DNA of 38,940 nucleotides from Lachnospiraceae bacterium (GTDB taxonomy: Bacteria > Bacillota > Clostridia > Lachnospirales > Lachnospiraceae). Shown in pieces: positions 30,735 through 37,587 of this stretch; the stretch's first letter is position 1; each line of letters begins with the position of its first letter. The stretch spans positions 1-38,940 of the forward strand of contig JAGKTQ010000023.1 in NCBI GenBank assembly GCA_021153325.1, in the 5' to 3' direction. A model generated the notes under the pieces. It did no database searches. It was not told the origin of the DNA and was given only the letters and a program-made list of their open reading frames with translations. Made by a program: the position numbers and the translations under genes.

Positions 30735-32026
30735 AGAACAAAGTACCGCCAATTGGATGGCGAATTTTAAAATCAGCATTGGCTGTTCTGTTGTGTTATC
30801 TTGTTTCTTTCTTAAGGGGCAATGCCGGAATCGTATTTTATTCCCAGCTTGCCGCACTCTGGTGTATACAGGTATATGTACAGAACAGTAAAAAGAATGC
30901 AAGCCAGCGCTTTATTGGAACAACAGTTGGAGCGCTTTTTGGCTTGCTGTATTTATTAGTCAGAAATGCCCTTGGGATGGAGGGGCAAGTTTATAGGGTA
31001 ATAGACGCTTTTGCTATTTCTTTCTTTATTATTGTCATACTTTATACGACCGTATTAATGAAGAAAAAGCAGGCATCTTATTTTTCCTGTGTTGTATTTT
31101 TAAGTATTGTGGTCAATCATGTCACAGATAGTAATCCTTATCTGTTCGTGTGGAACCGTTTTTTGGATACGGTGATCGGTATTATCATTGGTATTGGAGT
31201 AAACAGTGTTTCTCTGCCTCGTAAAAAGAGAAAAGATATTTTATTTATTTCCGGGCTGGACGATACGCTTTTGAATAAAAATGATAATCTGAGTGATTAC
31301 AGCAGGGTAGAATTGAATCGGATGTTGGATGACGGAGCAAACTTTACGATATCGACGATTCGTACACCGGCATCTTTAATGGATCCTATGAGAGATATTC
31401 GACTCAAGCTTCCAGTCATTGCCATGGATGGAGCAGTGCTCTATGACATACAAGAAAAAATGTACCGTAAAGTGTATGTGATTTCTTATTTGCATTCCAA
31501 GCAGATTCTGGAGTTCATCAGAGAACAGGGACTGCACTGTTTTACAAATGTGATCATTGATGACATGCTTGTCATTTATTATGATGAAACTGAGGATGAA
31601 GTGCAGCAGAAACTGATCAAGCATCTACGCAGATCTCCTTATCGCAATTATGTAAAAAGAGAATTGCCGCAAGGGGAAGAGGTCGTTTATTTTATGCTGC
31701 TTTACCCAAAGGAAGTCATAGAGTCGTGTTATGAAAAGATGGAGGCAGCAGGCATTACAAAGGAACTAAAAGTCGTAAAATATGATTCCAAAGATTATCC
31801 GGGCTATTCTTATATAAAAATATATAATCAAAATGCAACCAAAGAAAATATGATCCAATATTTGAAGGAGCAGCTTGGAATAGAAAAAACGGTCACGTTT
31901 GGAAGTATTCCTGATCGGTATGATATTGTGATCGAGCCAGGGGACAGTGAAAAAACAGTCCATATGCTTAAGAAAATGTATGAGCCGGTAAAGATTGGAC
32001 AATATAAATATAAGAAAAACTTATAA
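30719..32026 (+). CDS. FUSC/aromatic-acid-exporter-like membrane domain fused to a degenerate HAD domain
   Basis: The 435-aa protein starts with about six hydrophobic segments (roughly residues 16-32, 37-54, 63-80, 93-113, 120-134, 148-165) resembling the ArAE/FUSC N-terminal domain. From about 172 a Cof-type HAD fold follows, but its motifs are broken. Motif I is SGLDDTLL, with G179 in place of the nucleophilic Asp and only D181 kept. Motif II reads TIR (213-215) where TGR is usual. The GDxxND motif reads GSIPDR (395-400). A sensor or scaffold role for the HAD part is more likely than phosphatase activity (inference). It is co-translated with the kinase-like gene, behind the amino acid importer. 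Confidence 0.8.
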   Translation: MGKKLKNKVPPIGWRILKSALAVLLCYLVSFLRGNAGIVFYSQLAALWCIQVYVQNSKKNASQRFIGTTVGALFGLLYLLVRNALGMEGQVYRVIDAFAISFFIIVILYTTVLMKKKQASYFSCVVFLSIVVNHVTDSNPYLFVWNRFLDTVIGIIIGIGVNSVSLPRKKRKDILFISGLDDTLLNKNDNLSDYSRVELNRMLDDGANFTISTIRTPASLMDPMRDIRLKLPVIAMDGAVLYDIQEKMYRKVYVISYLHSKQILEFIREQGLHCFTNVIIDDMLVIYYDETEDEVQQKLIKHLRRSPYRNYVKRELPQGEEVVYFMLLYPKEVIESCYEKMEAAGITKELKVVKYDSKDYPGYSYIKIYNQNATKENMIQYLKEQLGIEKTVTFGSIPDRYDIVIEPGDSEKTVHMLKKMYEPVKIGQYKYKKNL

Positions 32027-32046
32027 TAAATATAAATAATATTCAT

Positions 32047-32075
32047 TTTACTTATGAGAATATATAGTGTATAAT
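32047..32075 (+). promoter_or_regulatory. Promoter ahead of the purA leader
   Basis: TTTACT (32047-32052), a 17-bp spacer and TATAAT (32070-32075). It lies upstream of, not downstream of, the terminator at 32096-32123. Confidence 0.45.
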
Positions 32076-32095
32076 CATAAAGTAAAAACAGAGAT

Positions 32096-32123
32096 AAACA
32101 GGTTTTTTACAACCTGTTTTTTT
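32096..32123 (+). terminator. Rho-independent terminator between the HAD fusion and purA
   Basis: AAACAGGTT and AACCTGTTT form a perfect 9-bp stem with a 6-nt loop, followed by a T-run. It can end the ABC-transporter transcript and, given the promoter at 32047-32075, may also attenuate a purA leader. Confidence 0.8.
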
Positions 32124-32146
32124 CTTGGATAAATGTATGAATTGAT

Positions 32147-32161
32147 TTTTACGCCGTAAAA
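32147..32161. promoter_or_regulatory. Palindrome before purA, possible operator
   Basis: TTTTACG-C-CGTAAAA is a perfect 7+1+7 inverted repeat 19 bp before the purA ATG. Its symmetry with a central CG recalls LacI-type operators. No regulator gene is adjacent. Confidence 0.35.
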
Positions 32162-32180
32162 GGCAGAATGAGAGGTAACT

Positions 32181-33461
32181 ATGGTTAAAGCAGTAGTAGG
32201 CGCTAACTGGGGCGACGAAGGAAAAGGTAAGATTACAGATATGCTTGCAAAGGAAGCGGACATTATCGTTCGTTTTCAGGGTGGAGCAAACGCAGGACAT
32301 ACGATCGTAAACGATTATGGTAAATTTGCACTTCACACTTTGCCGTCAGGTGTTTTTTATGATCACACCACAAGTATTATCGGAAATGGTGTAGCATTAA
32401 ATATTCCGGTACTTTTTAATGAGATTAAATCCATTACGGACAGAAATGTACCGATGCCTAAAATTTTAGTTTCTGACAGAGCGCAGATGGTTATGCCATA
32501 CCATATTTTATTTGATCAGTATGAAGAGGAAAGACTTGGAGGAAAATCTTTCGGTTCTACAAAGTCAGGTATTGCGCCTTTCTATTCAGATAAATATGCC
32601 AAAATTGGTTTCCAGGTAAGTGAACTTTTTGATGAGGACTTATTAAAGGAAAAAGTAGTACGCATTTGTGAAATGAAAAATGTTATGTTAGAGCATTTGT
32701 ATCACAAACCATTATTGAATCCTGATGAACTTTTGGAAACATTGCATGAATATAAAACGATGGTTGAACCTTATGTATGTGATGTGTCTCTTTTCCTTGA
32801 TAAAGCGATCAAAGAAGGAAAGACAATCCTTTTGGAAGGTCAGCTTGGAACGTTAAAAGACCCGGATCATGGTATTTACCCGATGGTAACATCTTCTTCC
32901 ACATTGGCAGCATATGGTGCAATTGGAGCAGGTATCCCACCTTACGAGATCAAACAGGTCGTAACAGTATGTAAAGCTTATTCTTCTGCAGTTGGAGCAG
33001 GTGCTTTCGTATCAGAAATCTTTGGTGATGAAGCAGATGAATTAAGACGCCGTGGTGGTGATGGCGGAGAATATGGTGCTACAACAGGACGTCCACGTCG
33101 TATGGGATGGTTCGACTGTGTTGCATCCAAATATGGTTGCCGTTTACAGGGAACAACCGATGTAGCATTTACTGTATTGGACGTACTTGGTTACTTGGAT
33201 GAAATTCCGGTTTGTGTAGGTTACGAAATTGATGGTGAAGTAACAACAGACTTCCCAGTAACTGCAAAACTGGAAAAAGCAAAACCAGTATTAAAAACAT
33301 TGCCAGGTTGGAAAACAGATATCAGAGGCATTAAAAATTATGAAGATCTTCCAGAAAACTGCCGTAATTATATAGAATTTATTGAAGAGCAGATTGGCTA
33401 TCCAATCACGATGGTATCCAATGGTCCTGGAAGAAACGATATCATTTATCGTAAGAAATAA
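32181..33461 (+). CDS. purA: Adenylosuccinate synthetase
   Basis: PurA (426 aa) joins IMP and aspartate with GTP hydrolysis to make adenylosuccinate, the first committed step to AMP. Motifs are WGDEGKGKITDMLA (P-loop and catalytic Asp), FQGGANAGHTIV (catalytic His), EGQLGTLKDPDHGIYPMVTSSST, and TTGRPRRMGWFDCVASKYG. GAGAGG precedes the ATG. The LysR gene follows 11 bp after the stop and may be read from the same transcript. Confidence 0.97.
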   Translation: MVKAVVGANWGDEGKGKITDMLAKEADIIVRFQGGANAGHTIVNDYGKFALHTLPSGVFYDHTTSIIGNGVALNIPVLFNEIKSITDRNVPMPKILVSDRAQMVMPYHILFDQYEEERLGGKSFGSTKSGIAPFYSDKYAKIGFQVSELFDEDLLKEKVVRICEMKNVMLEHLYHKPLLNPDELLETLHEYKTMVEPYVCDVSLFLDKAIKEGKTILLEGQLGTLKDPDHGIYPMVTSSSTLAAYGAIGAGIPPYEIKQVVTVCKAYSSAVGAGAFVSEIFGDEADELRRRGGDGGEYGATTGRPRRMGWFDCVASKYGCRLQGTTDVAFTVLDVLGYLDEIPVCVGYEIDGEVTTDFPVTAKLEKAKPVLKTLPGWKTDIRGIKNYEDLPENCRNYIEFIEEQIGYPITMVSNGPGRNDIIYRKK

Positions 33462-33472
33462 GAAGTTATCAT

Positions 33473-34357
33473 ATGGCAGCTAATTTAGAATATTATAAGG
33501 TTTTTTATTATGTGGCAAAAACCGGAAGTTTTACGATTGCAGCAAAGGAACTTTCGGTTTCGCAGTCCGCAGTCAGCCAGTCCGTAAAGCAGCTGGAAAC
33601 GGCATTAAATGCTACATTATTTCGCAGAATCGCAAAAGGTGTGGCACTGACAAAAGAAGGAGAATTGTTGTTTTCCTACGTGGCAAAAGGATACGAACAG
33701 ATTGAAGCAGGAGAAAAAAAGCTGGGACAGATGTTGAATCTGGAATTGGGCGAGATTCGTATTGGTGCTAGTGATATGACACTCCGATTTTATCTGCTAC
33801 CTTATTTGGAAAAATTCCATGAGCAGTTTCCGCAAATTAAAGTAACAGTCACCAATGGACCGACACCGGAAACATTAAAGTTCTTGAAAGAGGGAAAAAT
33901 TGACTTTGGTGTAGTCAGCACTCCATTTGCCAAAGCAGAAGGATTGGAAATAGAACTGGTAAAGGAAATCAGTGACACTTTTGTGGCGGGAAGAAAATTT
34001 ATACCTTATAAAAATAAAACGCTGGATTTTAAAGATTTAGAGCAGCTGCCGCTTATTGTTCTGGAAGGAACTACGAGCACAAGAAGTTATATGGATGGCT
34101 TTTTGAAAGAGAACGGAGTGACGCTGCATCCGGAATTTGAACTGGCTACCAGCGATATGATTGTGCAGTTTGCTATGCGAAATCTTGGTGTTGGCTGTGT
34201 CGTGAAAGAATTTGCGAAGGAGCAGTTAGAATCCGGTAAATTGTTTGAATTGCGATTTAACAAAATGATACCAAAAAGGCATTTCTGTGTTGTGACAGAT
34301 AAGAGGAGCAGTCTTTCGGCAGCAGCTATGGAAATGATGCGTATTTTAGAAGAATAG
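33473..34357 (+). CDS. LysR family transcriptional regulator
   Basis: The 294-aa protein has an N-terminal LysR winged helix (LEYYKVFYYVAKTGSFTIAAKELSVSQSAVSQSVKQLETALNATLFRRIAKGVALTKEGE, residues 4-63), a linker helix, and a periplasmic-binding-like effector domain (GEIRIGASDMTLRFYLLPYLEKF onward). The effector is unknown. It lies in the same orientation as purA with an 11-bp gap and no clear ribosome-binding site, so its expression may depend on purA. It is followed by a terminator. Confidence 0.92.
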   Translation: MAANLEYYKVFYYVAKTGSFTIAAKELSVSQSAVSQSVKQLETALNATLFRRIAKGVALTKEGELLFSYVAKGYEQIEAGEKKLGQMLNLELGEIRIGASDMTLRFYLLPYLEKFHEQFPQIKVTVTNGPTPETLKFLKEGKIDFGVVSTPFAKAEGLEIELVKEISDTFVAGRKFIPYKNKTLDFKDLEQLPLIVLEGTTSTRSYMDGFLKENGVTLHPEFELATSDMIVQFAMRNLGVGCVVKEFAKEQLESGKLFELRFNKMIPKRHFCVVTDKRSSLSAAAMEMMRILEE

Positions 34358-34365
34358 AGCGAAGG

Positions 34366-34394
34366 AAGAGTCGGAAATATCCGGCTCTTTTTTT
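34366..34394 (+). terminator. Rho-independent terminator after the LysR gene
   Basis: AAGAGTCGGA pairs with TCCGGCTCTT (one G-U pair) around a 4-nt loop, followed by T residues. Confidence 0.85.
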
Positions 34395-34470
34395 GTAGGT
34401 GGAATGTGAGTAAAAAAACAAAAAAGGTACAAAATATATAGAAGCTATGTGTAGGAAAGGGGTATATATT

Positions 34471-35895
34471 TTGGAATCCTTATGGAGCAGTGGAATAGAA
34501 ATTCCGGCAAGAGTGCCGTTAGATGGTGACAGAAAAGCAAGCGTTGTAGTGATCGGCGCAGGAATGGCAGGAATCCTTATCGCTTATTATGTGCAGAAAC
34601 AGGGATTTGATGTGGTCGTGCTGGAGGCAGATAAGATCGCGAGCGGACAGACGAAAAATACGACAGCCAAAATTACCAGTCAGCACAAATTAATATATGC
34701 CAAATTGATAAAGCGACTGGGAGAAGAAAAAGCAGGTATGTATGCCGCTGCAAATGAAGGAGCGATTGCAGAGTTTGAGCGGTTAATAAAAGAAAAGCAT
34801 ATCCACTGTCATTTTGAAAAAAAGCCTGCCTATCTGTATTCCACACAAAATAGTGAAACCTTAAAGCGGGAAGCAGAAGCGGCAAACAAACTTGGCATAA
34901 AAGCAGAATTTGTTACGAAAACCGAATTGCCATTTGCTATAGAAGGTGCAGTCCGCTTTGAAGATCAGGCAAGTTTTCATCCATTGGAATTTCTAAAGGA
35001 ACTTTCTAAGGATTTAAATATATATGAGCAGACAAAAGTGCTGAAGGTGAAAGGAAATGTAGTTTATACAAACAGAGGGAAAGTATATGCAGAGCATATT
35101 GTTTTTGCCACCCACTATCCGATCATCAACATACCGGGGTTTTATTTTATCAGACAGCATCAGGAGCGAAGCGATGTACTTGCACTTTCTTTTGAAAAGA
35201 GTTTGGAAGGAATGTATCGCAGCATCGATGAAAATGGTTTGTCTCTTCGGAGTGTGGGTAATGTTTTACTTTTAGGCGGTGAAGAACACCGGACAGGAAA
35301 CTGCTCCGAACCATATTTGCATGCAGCTGCCGATCGGTACTATCCAGAGGGAAAGAAAGTGGCATATTGGTCGGCACAGGATTGTATGCCACATGATGAA
35401 ATTCCATTGATCGGGAAATATTCTGTTTTTCGTCCAAACTGGTATGTGGCGACTGGTTTTCAAAAATGGGGTATGACCTCTTCTATGATAGCAGCATTGC
35501 TTCTATGTGATCAGATATGTGGAAGAGAAAATCCATATGAAACGCTATTTAAGCCACAGAGACTACATGGGTGGGCTTTTGTGAACTTTGTAAAGGATTT
35601 GGGGATCAGTGTTGCAGGACTGACAAAAGGAGCTTTTCATATGCCGTTTTGTACAGAAAGAACATTAGCTCGTGGTGAAGCGGGAATTGTGCGAATGGGG
35701 GGAAAGCGGTATGCCTGTTTTAGAGATGAAAAAAATGTTTTGCATAAGATTTCTGCAAAATGTCCACATCTGGGATGCGAGTTGGCGTGGAATGCTGTGG
35801 AATCCAGTTGGGATTGTCCTTGCCATGGGTCGAGATTTGACTATGATGGAAAATTATTAGATAATCCGGCACAAATAAATAAGTCGGAGCAATAA
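34471..35895 (+). CDS. FAD-dependent oxidoreductase with C-terminal Rieske domain
   Basis: This 474-aa protein has a DAO-type FAD domain (VVVIGAGMAGILIAYYVQKQGFDVVVLEADKIASGQTKNTTAKIT near the N-terminus, and WYVATGFQKWGMTSSMIAALLL as the second FAD contact) and a C-terminal Rieske [2Fe-2S] domain with both ligand pairs (CPHLGC and CPCHGSRFDYDGKLLDNPAQ). The overall build matches YhfW-like proteins; the substrate is unknown. A TTG start at 34471 is preferred because AGGAAAGGGG lies just upstream and it gives the familiar M-x-S-L-W opening. The ATG at 34447 has no ribosome-binding site and would add 8 residues. It stands alone between a terminator and the convergent HAAS gene. Confidence 0.87.
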   Translation: MESLWSSGIEIPARVPLDGDRKASVVVIGAGMAGILIAYYVQKQGFDVVVLEADKIASGQTKNTTAKITSQHKLIYAKLIKRLGEEKAGMYAAANEGAIAEFERLIKEKHIHCHFEKKPAYLYSTQNSETLKREAEAANKLGIKAEFVTKTELPFAIEGAVRFEDQASFHPLEFLKELSKDLNIYEQTKVLKVKGNVVYTNRGKVYAEHIVFATHYPIINIPGFYFIRQHQERSDVLALSFEKSLEGMYRSIDENGLSLRSVGNVLLLGGEEHRTGNCSEPYLHAAADRYYPEGKKVAYWSAQDCMPHDEIPLIGKYSVFRPNWYVATGFQKWGMTSSMIAALLLCDQICGRENPYETLFKPQRLHGWAFVNFVKDLGISVAGLTKGAFHMPFCTERTLARGEAGIVRMGGKRYACFRDEKNVLHKISAKCPHLGCELAWNAVESSWDCPCHGSRFDYDGKLLDNPAQINKSEQ

Positions 35896-35926
35896 GTTAT
35901 TTTTCTTTTGCGATCTGATTTTTGTG

Positions 35927-35960
35927 ATCAGTAGGAGAGTTTTGAAAATCTCCTACTGAT
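35927..35960. terminator. Perfect 12-bp stem between convergent genes
   Basis: ATCAGTAGGAGA (35927-35938) and TCTCCTACTGAT (35949-35960) pair perfectly across a 10-nt loop. There is no T-run on either strand directly after it, but the position between two gene ends suggests a bidirectional transcript-end structure. Confidence 0.55.
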
Positions 35961-35971
35961 ACAAATAAAAT

Positions 35972-37048
35972 CTAGGAATACTTCCGTGTTTTGTAAATTG
36001 CCTCTCCGGTCTCTAGGAAGGAGATTATGAAAATAAATGCTAACAGCATATTGTTAAAAGCTTCGGTTCCCCAATAGCTTAGAATGTCACCATCTGAAAA
36101 TTGAGTGATACCTGCAATTTCCTGAAGTGTTCCGGCAAAATCAGGATTCCAGAATGGAAGAAATTTCAGTAAAATGACCGCGCCAATGAGTTGAAGCGAA
36201 TTGCAGATAATACTGCTGTACATGACCGGCTTGCAATAATAACCTGTGACCAGCTTTATGATCTCATCTACTAAGCAAATAAAAAGAGTGAGTACAAGTA
36301 AAGGAGCGATGCGATCCCATTCCTTTAAGTTGAAAACGCAGGCAATACTTTTTAACGTGTTTCCATCATAATGGAAAGCACCAAACAGCTGTGGAACCAA
36401 AAGCAAGAGTGTAGCAAAAACGGTAATGAAAATAATGGAGAATACACTGTCTCCACGACGGATCACAGCACGTTTGTCAGGAATCGGTGGCAGAGAATTA
36501 GGTGTCCAGGATTTTACTGGAGTCACATTTTTGCTCAGTTCATCTACCGTCCATTTGCTTTCCGGTTTTATAGAAACTTTCACCTTTTTCCATTCCAATA
36601 CAGCAAAAATGATCGTTACAATTCCAACCATACTACAAGTACCATTTATGGCTGTTGCAAATAATTCTGCCAAAAAGTTCGTAAAAAAGTTCGTAAAAAA
36701 GTTTATCCAGCTGCTGGTATCCATACTGCCATTTATATCTGTAATGCCTTGTATAATGGCAGAAATAACAGCGGAAATTGCAATACCGATAAAGGCGATT
36801 TTAATGACCCACAGATAGTTATCATAATAATCTGGTCCAATCAGATAATTGTTGTCGCCCCGATAGCGTTTGGCAAATTCAGCCGGATCTCCCAGCTTTT
36901 GTAATACTTCTTCAACCGAAATCCCTTCCTCTGTACACATATCTTCAATCAAGGACTGTAATTCTAAGCTAATTTCCTGTTGCGTTTCCTGCGGAACTCT
37001 TTTGGTTACTTCATAAATATATCTTGCAATCATATCCTTTTCATTCAA
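35972..37048 (-). CDS. HAAS-domain membrane protein, TTG start
   Basis: The 358-aa protein begins with a HAAS-type cytoplasmic domain (DMIARYIYEVTKRVPQETQQEISLELQSLIEDMCTEEGISVEEVLQKLGDPAEFAKRYRG, about residues 5-65). About six hydrophobic segments follow. HAAS proteins are usually encoded next to a PadR regulator, as here. The TTG at 37048 is the start: AGGAGGG lies about 9 nt upstream and the nearest ATG is out of frame. Residues around 120 contain a duplicated FFTN caused by a 12-bp tandem repeat (36672-36695). The function is unknown; a PadR-controlled membrane-stress or transport role is a guess. The padR stop lies 2 bp upstream. Confidence 0.82.
   Translation of the reverse strand: MNEKDMIARYIYEVTKRVPQETQQEISLELQSLIEDMCTEEGISVEEVLQKLGDPAEFAKRYRGDNNYLIGPDYYDNYLWVIKIAFIGIAISAVISAIIQGITDINGSMDTSSWINFFTNFFTNFLAELFATAINGTCSMVGIVTIIFAVLEWKKVKVSIKPESKWTVDELSKNVTPVKSWTPNSLPPIPDKRAVIRRGDSVFSIIFITVFATLLLLVPQLFGAFHYDGNTLKSIACVFNLKEWDRIAPLLVLTLFICLVDEIIKLVTGYYCKPVMYSSIICNSLQLIGAVILLKFLPFWNPDFAGTLQEIAGITQFSDGDILSYWGTEAFNNMLLAFIFIISFLETGEAIYKTRKYS
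36672..36706. repeat. Short tandem repeat inside the HAAS gene
   Basis: The 12-bp unit AAAAAGTTCGTA occurs twice in tandem (36672-36683, 36684-36695), followed by a partial third copy. Because 12 is a multiple of 3, copy changes keep the frame and add or remove four residues (F-x-T-N-like) in a loop before a membrane segment. Confidence 0.8.
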
Positions 37049-37050
37049 TG

Positions 37051-37383
37051 TTAATTCCCTCCTAATAAATCGTTCATTCCAGTAGACAGATCATTCCATT
37101 GTTTTACAAGCTCGGCAAATATCTGGTCTCCAAAAACAGTTCGTTTATAATATTTACGTGGTTTGGTTTCTTCCGTATTCCACTCGCTGCATAAAAGGCC
37201 CTGTTTTTCTAATCTTCGTAAAAGTGGATACAAAGTGTTGGCATCAATAGAAATACCCTTTTCTCCTAAAATCTGAACTAGTGCATAACCGTAACGGGCT
37301 TCTCCTAACTGGCTTAAAACACAGAGAATCAAAGTACCGCGGCGGAGTTCAGAAAGTAAGCTTTCCAATAAATCTTTTTCCAA
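37051..37383 (-). CDS. PadR family transcriptional regulator, TTG start
   Basis: The 110-aa PadR-type winged-helix repressor shows the family blocks LRRGTLILCVLSQLGEARYGYALVQILGEKG, DANTLYPLLRRLEKQGLLCSEW and KPRKYYKRTVFGDQIFAEL. The TTG at 37383 follows GGAGG at 7 nt; the frame continues upstream to 37431, but that ATG lies within the promoter and operator. The small size (no long C-terminal domain) is the type paired with HAAS membrane proteins. It is in one operon with the HAAS gene and has a probable self-operator at 37421-37433. Confidence 0.9.
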   Translation of the reverse strand: MEKDLLESLLSELRRGTLILCVLSQLGEARYGYALVQILGEKGISIDANTLYPLLRRLEKQGLLCSEWNTEETKPRKYYKRTVFGDQIFAELVKQWNDLSTGMNDLLGGN

Positions 37384-37414
37384 AGTATTACCTCCATACG
37401 TTATTGTTGAATTT

Positions 37415-37444
37415 ATTATAGTGTGTAACACACAGTATTGTCAA
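37415..37444 (-). promoter_or_regulatory. Promoter and putative PadR operator
   Basis: On the minus strand, TTGACA (37439-37444) and TATAAT (37415-37420) are perfect hexamers 18 bp apart. The spacer contains a perfect 6+1+6 inverted repeat, GTGTGT-A-ACACAC (37421-37433), well placed to block RNA polymerase. Autoregulation by PadR is inferred. Confidence 0.75.
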
Positions 37445-37479
37445 TAACAAAATAATATATCTAAAAAAAAAAATGATGC

Positions 37480-37509
37480 TTGACTTTTTGGTTAAAAATT
37501 TGTTAAACT
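37480..37509 (+). promoter_or_regulatory. Probable promoter of the second MATE gene
   Basis: TTGACT (37480-37485), an 18-bp spacer and TAAACT (37504-37509). The start would be near 37516, ahead of the terminator-like hairpin. Confidence 0.45.
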
Positions 37510-37526
37510 TGCAACGTCGAGTGGCG

Positions 37527-37563
37527 AAAAGCGTAAATCCAGATTTGGATTTGCGCTTTTTTT
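37527..37563 (+). terminator. Terminator-like attenuator in the MATE leader
   Basis: The 37527-37540 arm pairs over 14 positions (one G-U) with 37547-37560 around a 6-nt loop and runs into a T-run ending at 37563. The gene upstream is on the other strand, so no plus-strand gene needs it. It lies between the promoter and the MATE start, which points to transcription attenuation. Confidence 0.7.
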
Positions 37564-37587
37564 CTTATAGTTAGTAGGAGGAAAAAC

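Noticed and set aside
32027..32180. Purine riboswitch before purA
   Set aside because: I find no recognisable purine aptamer core, and the leader before the terminator is only about 15 nt.
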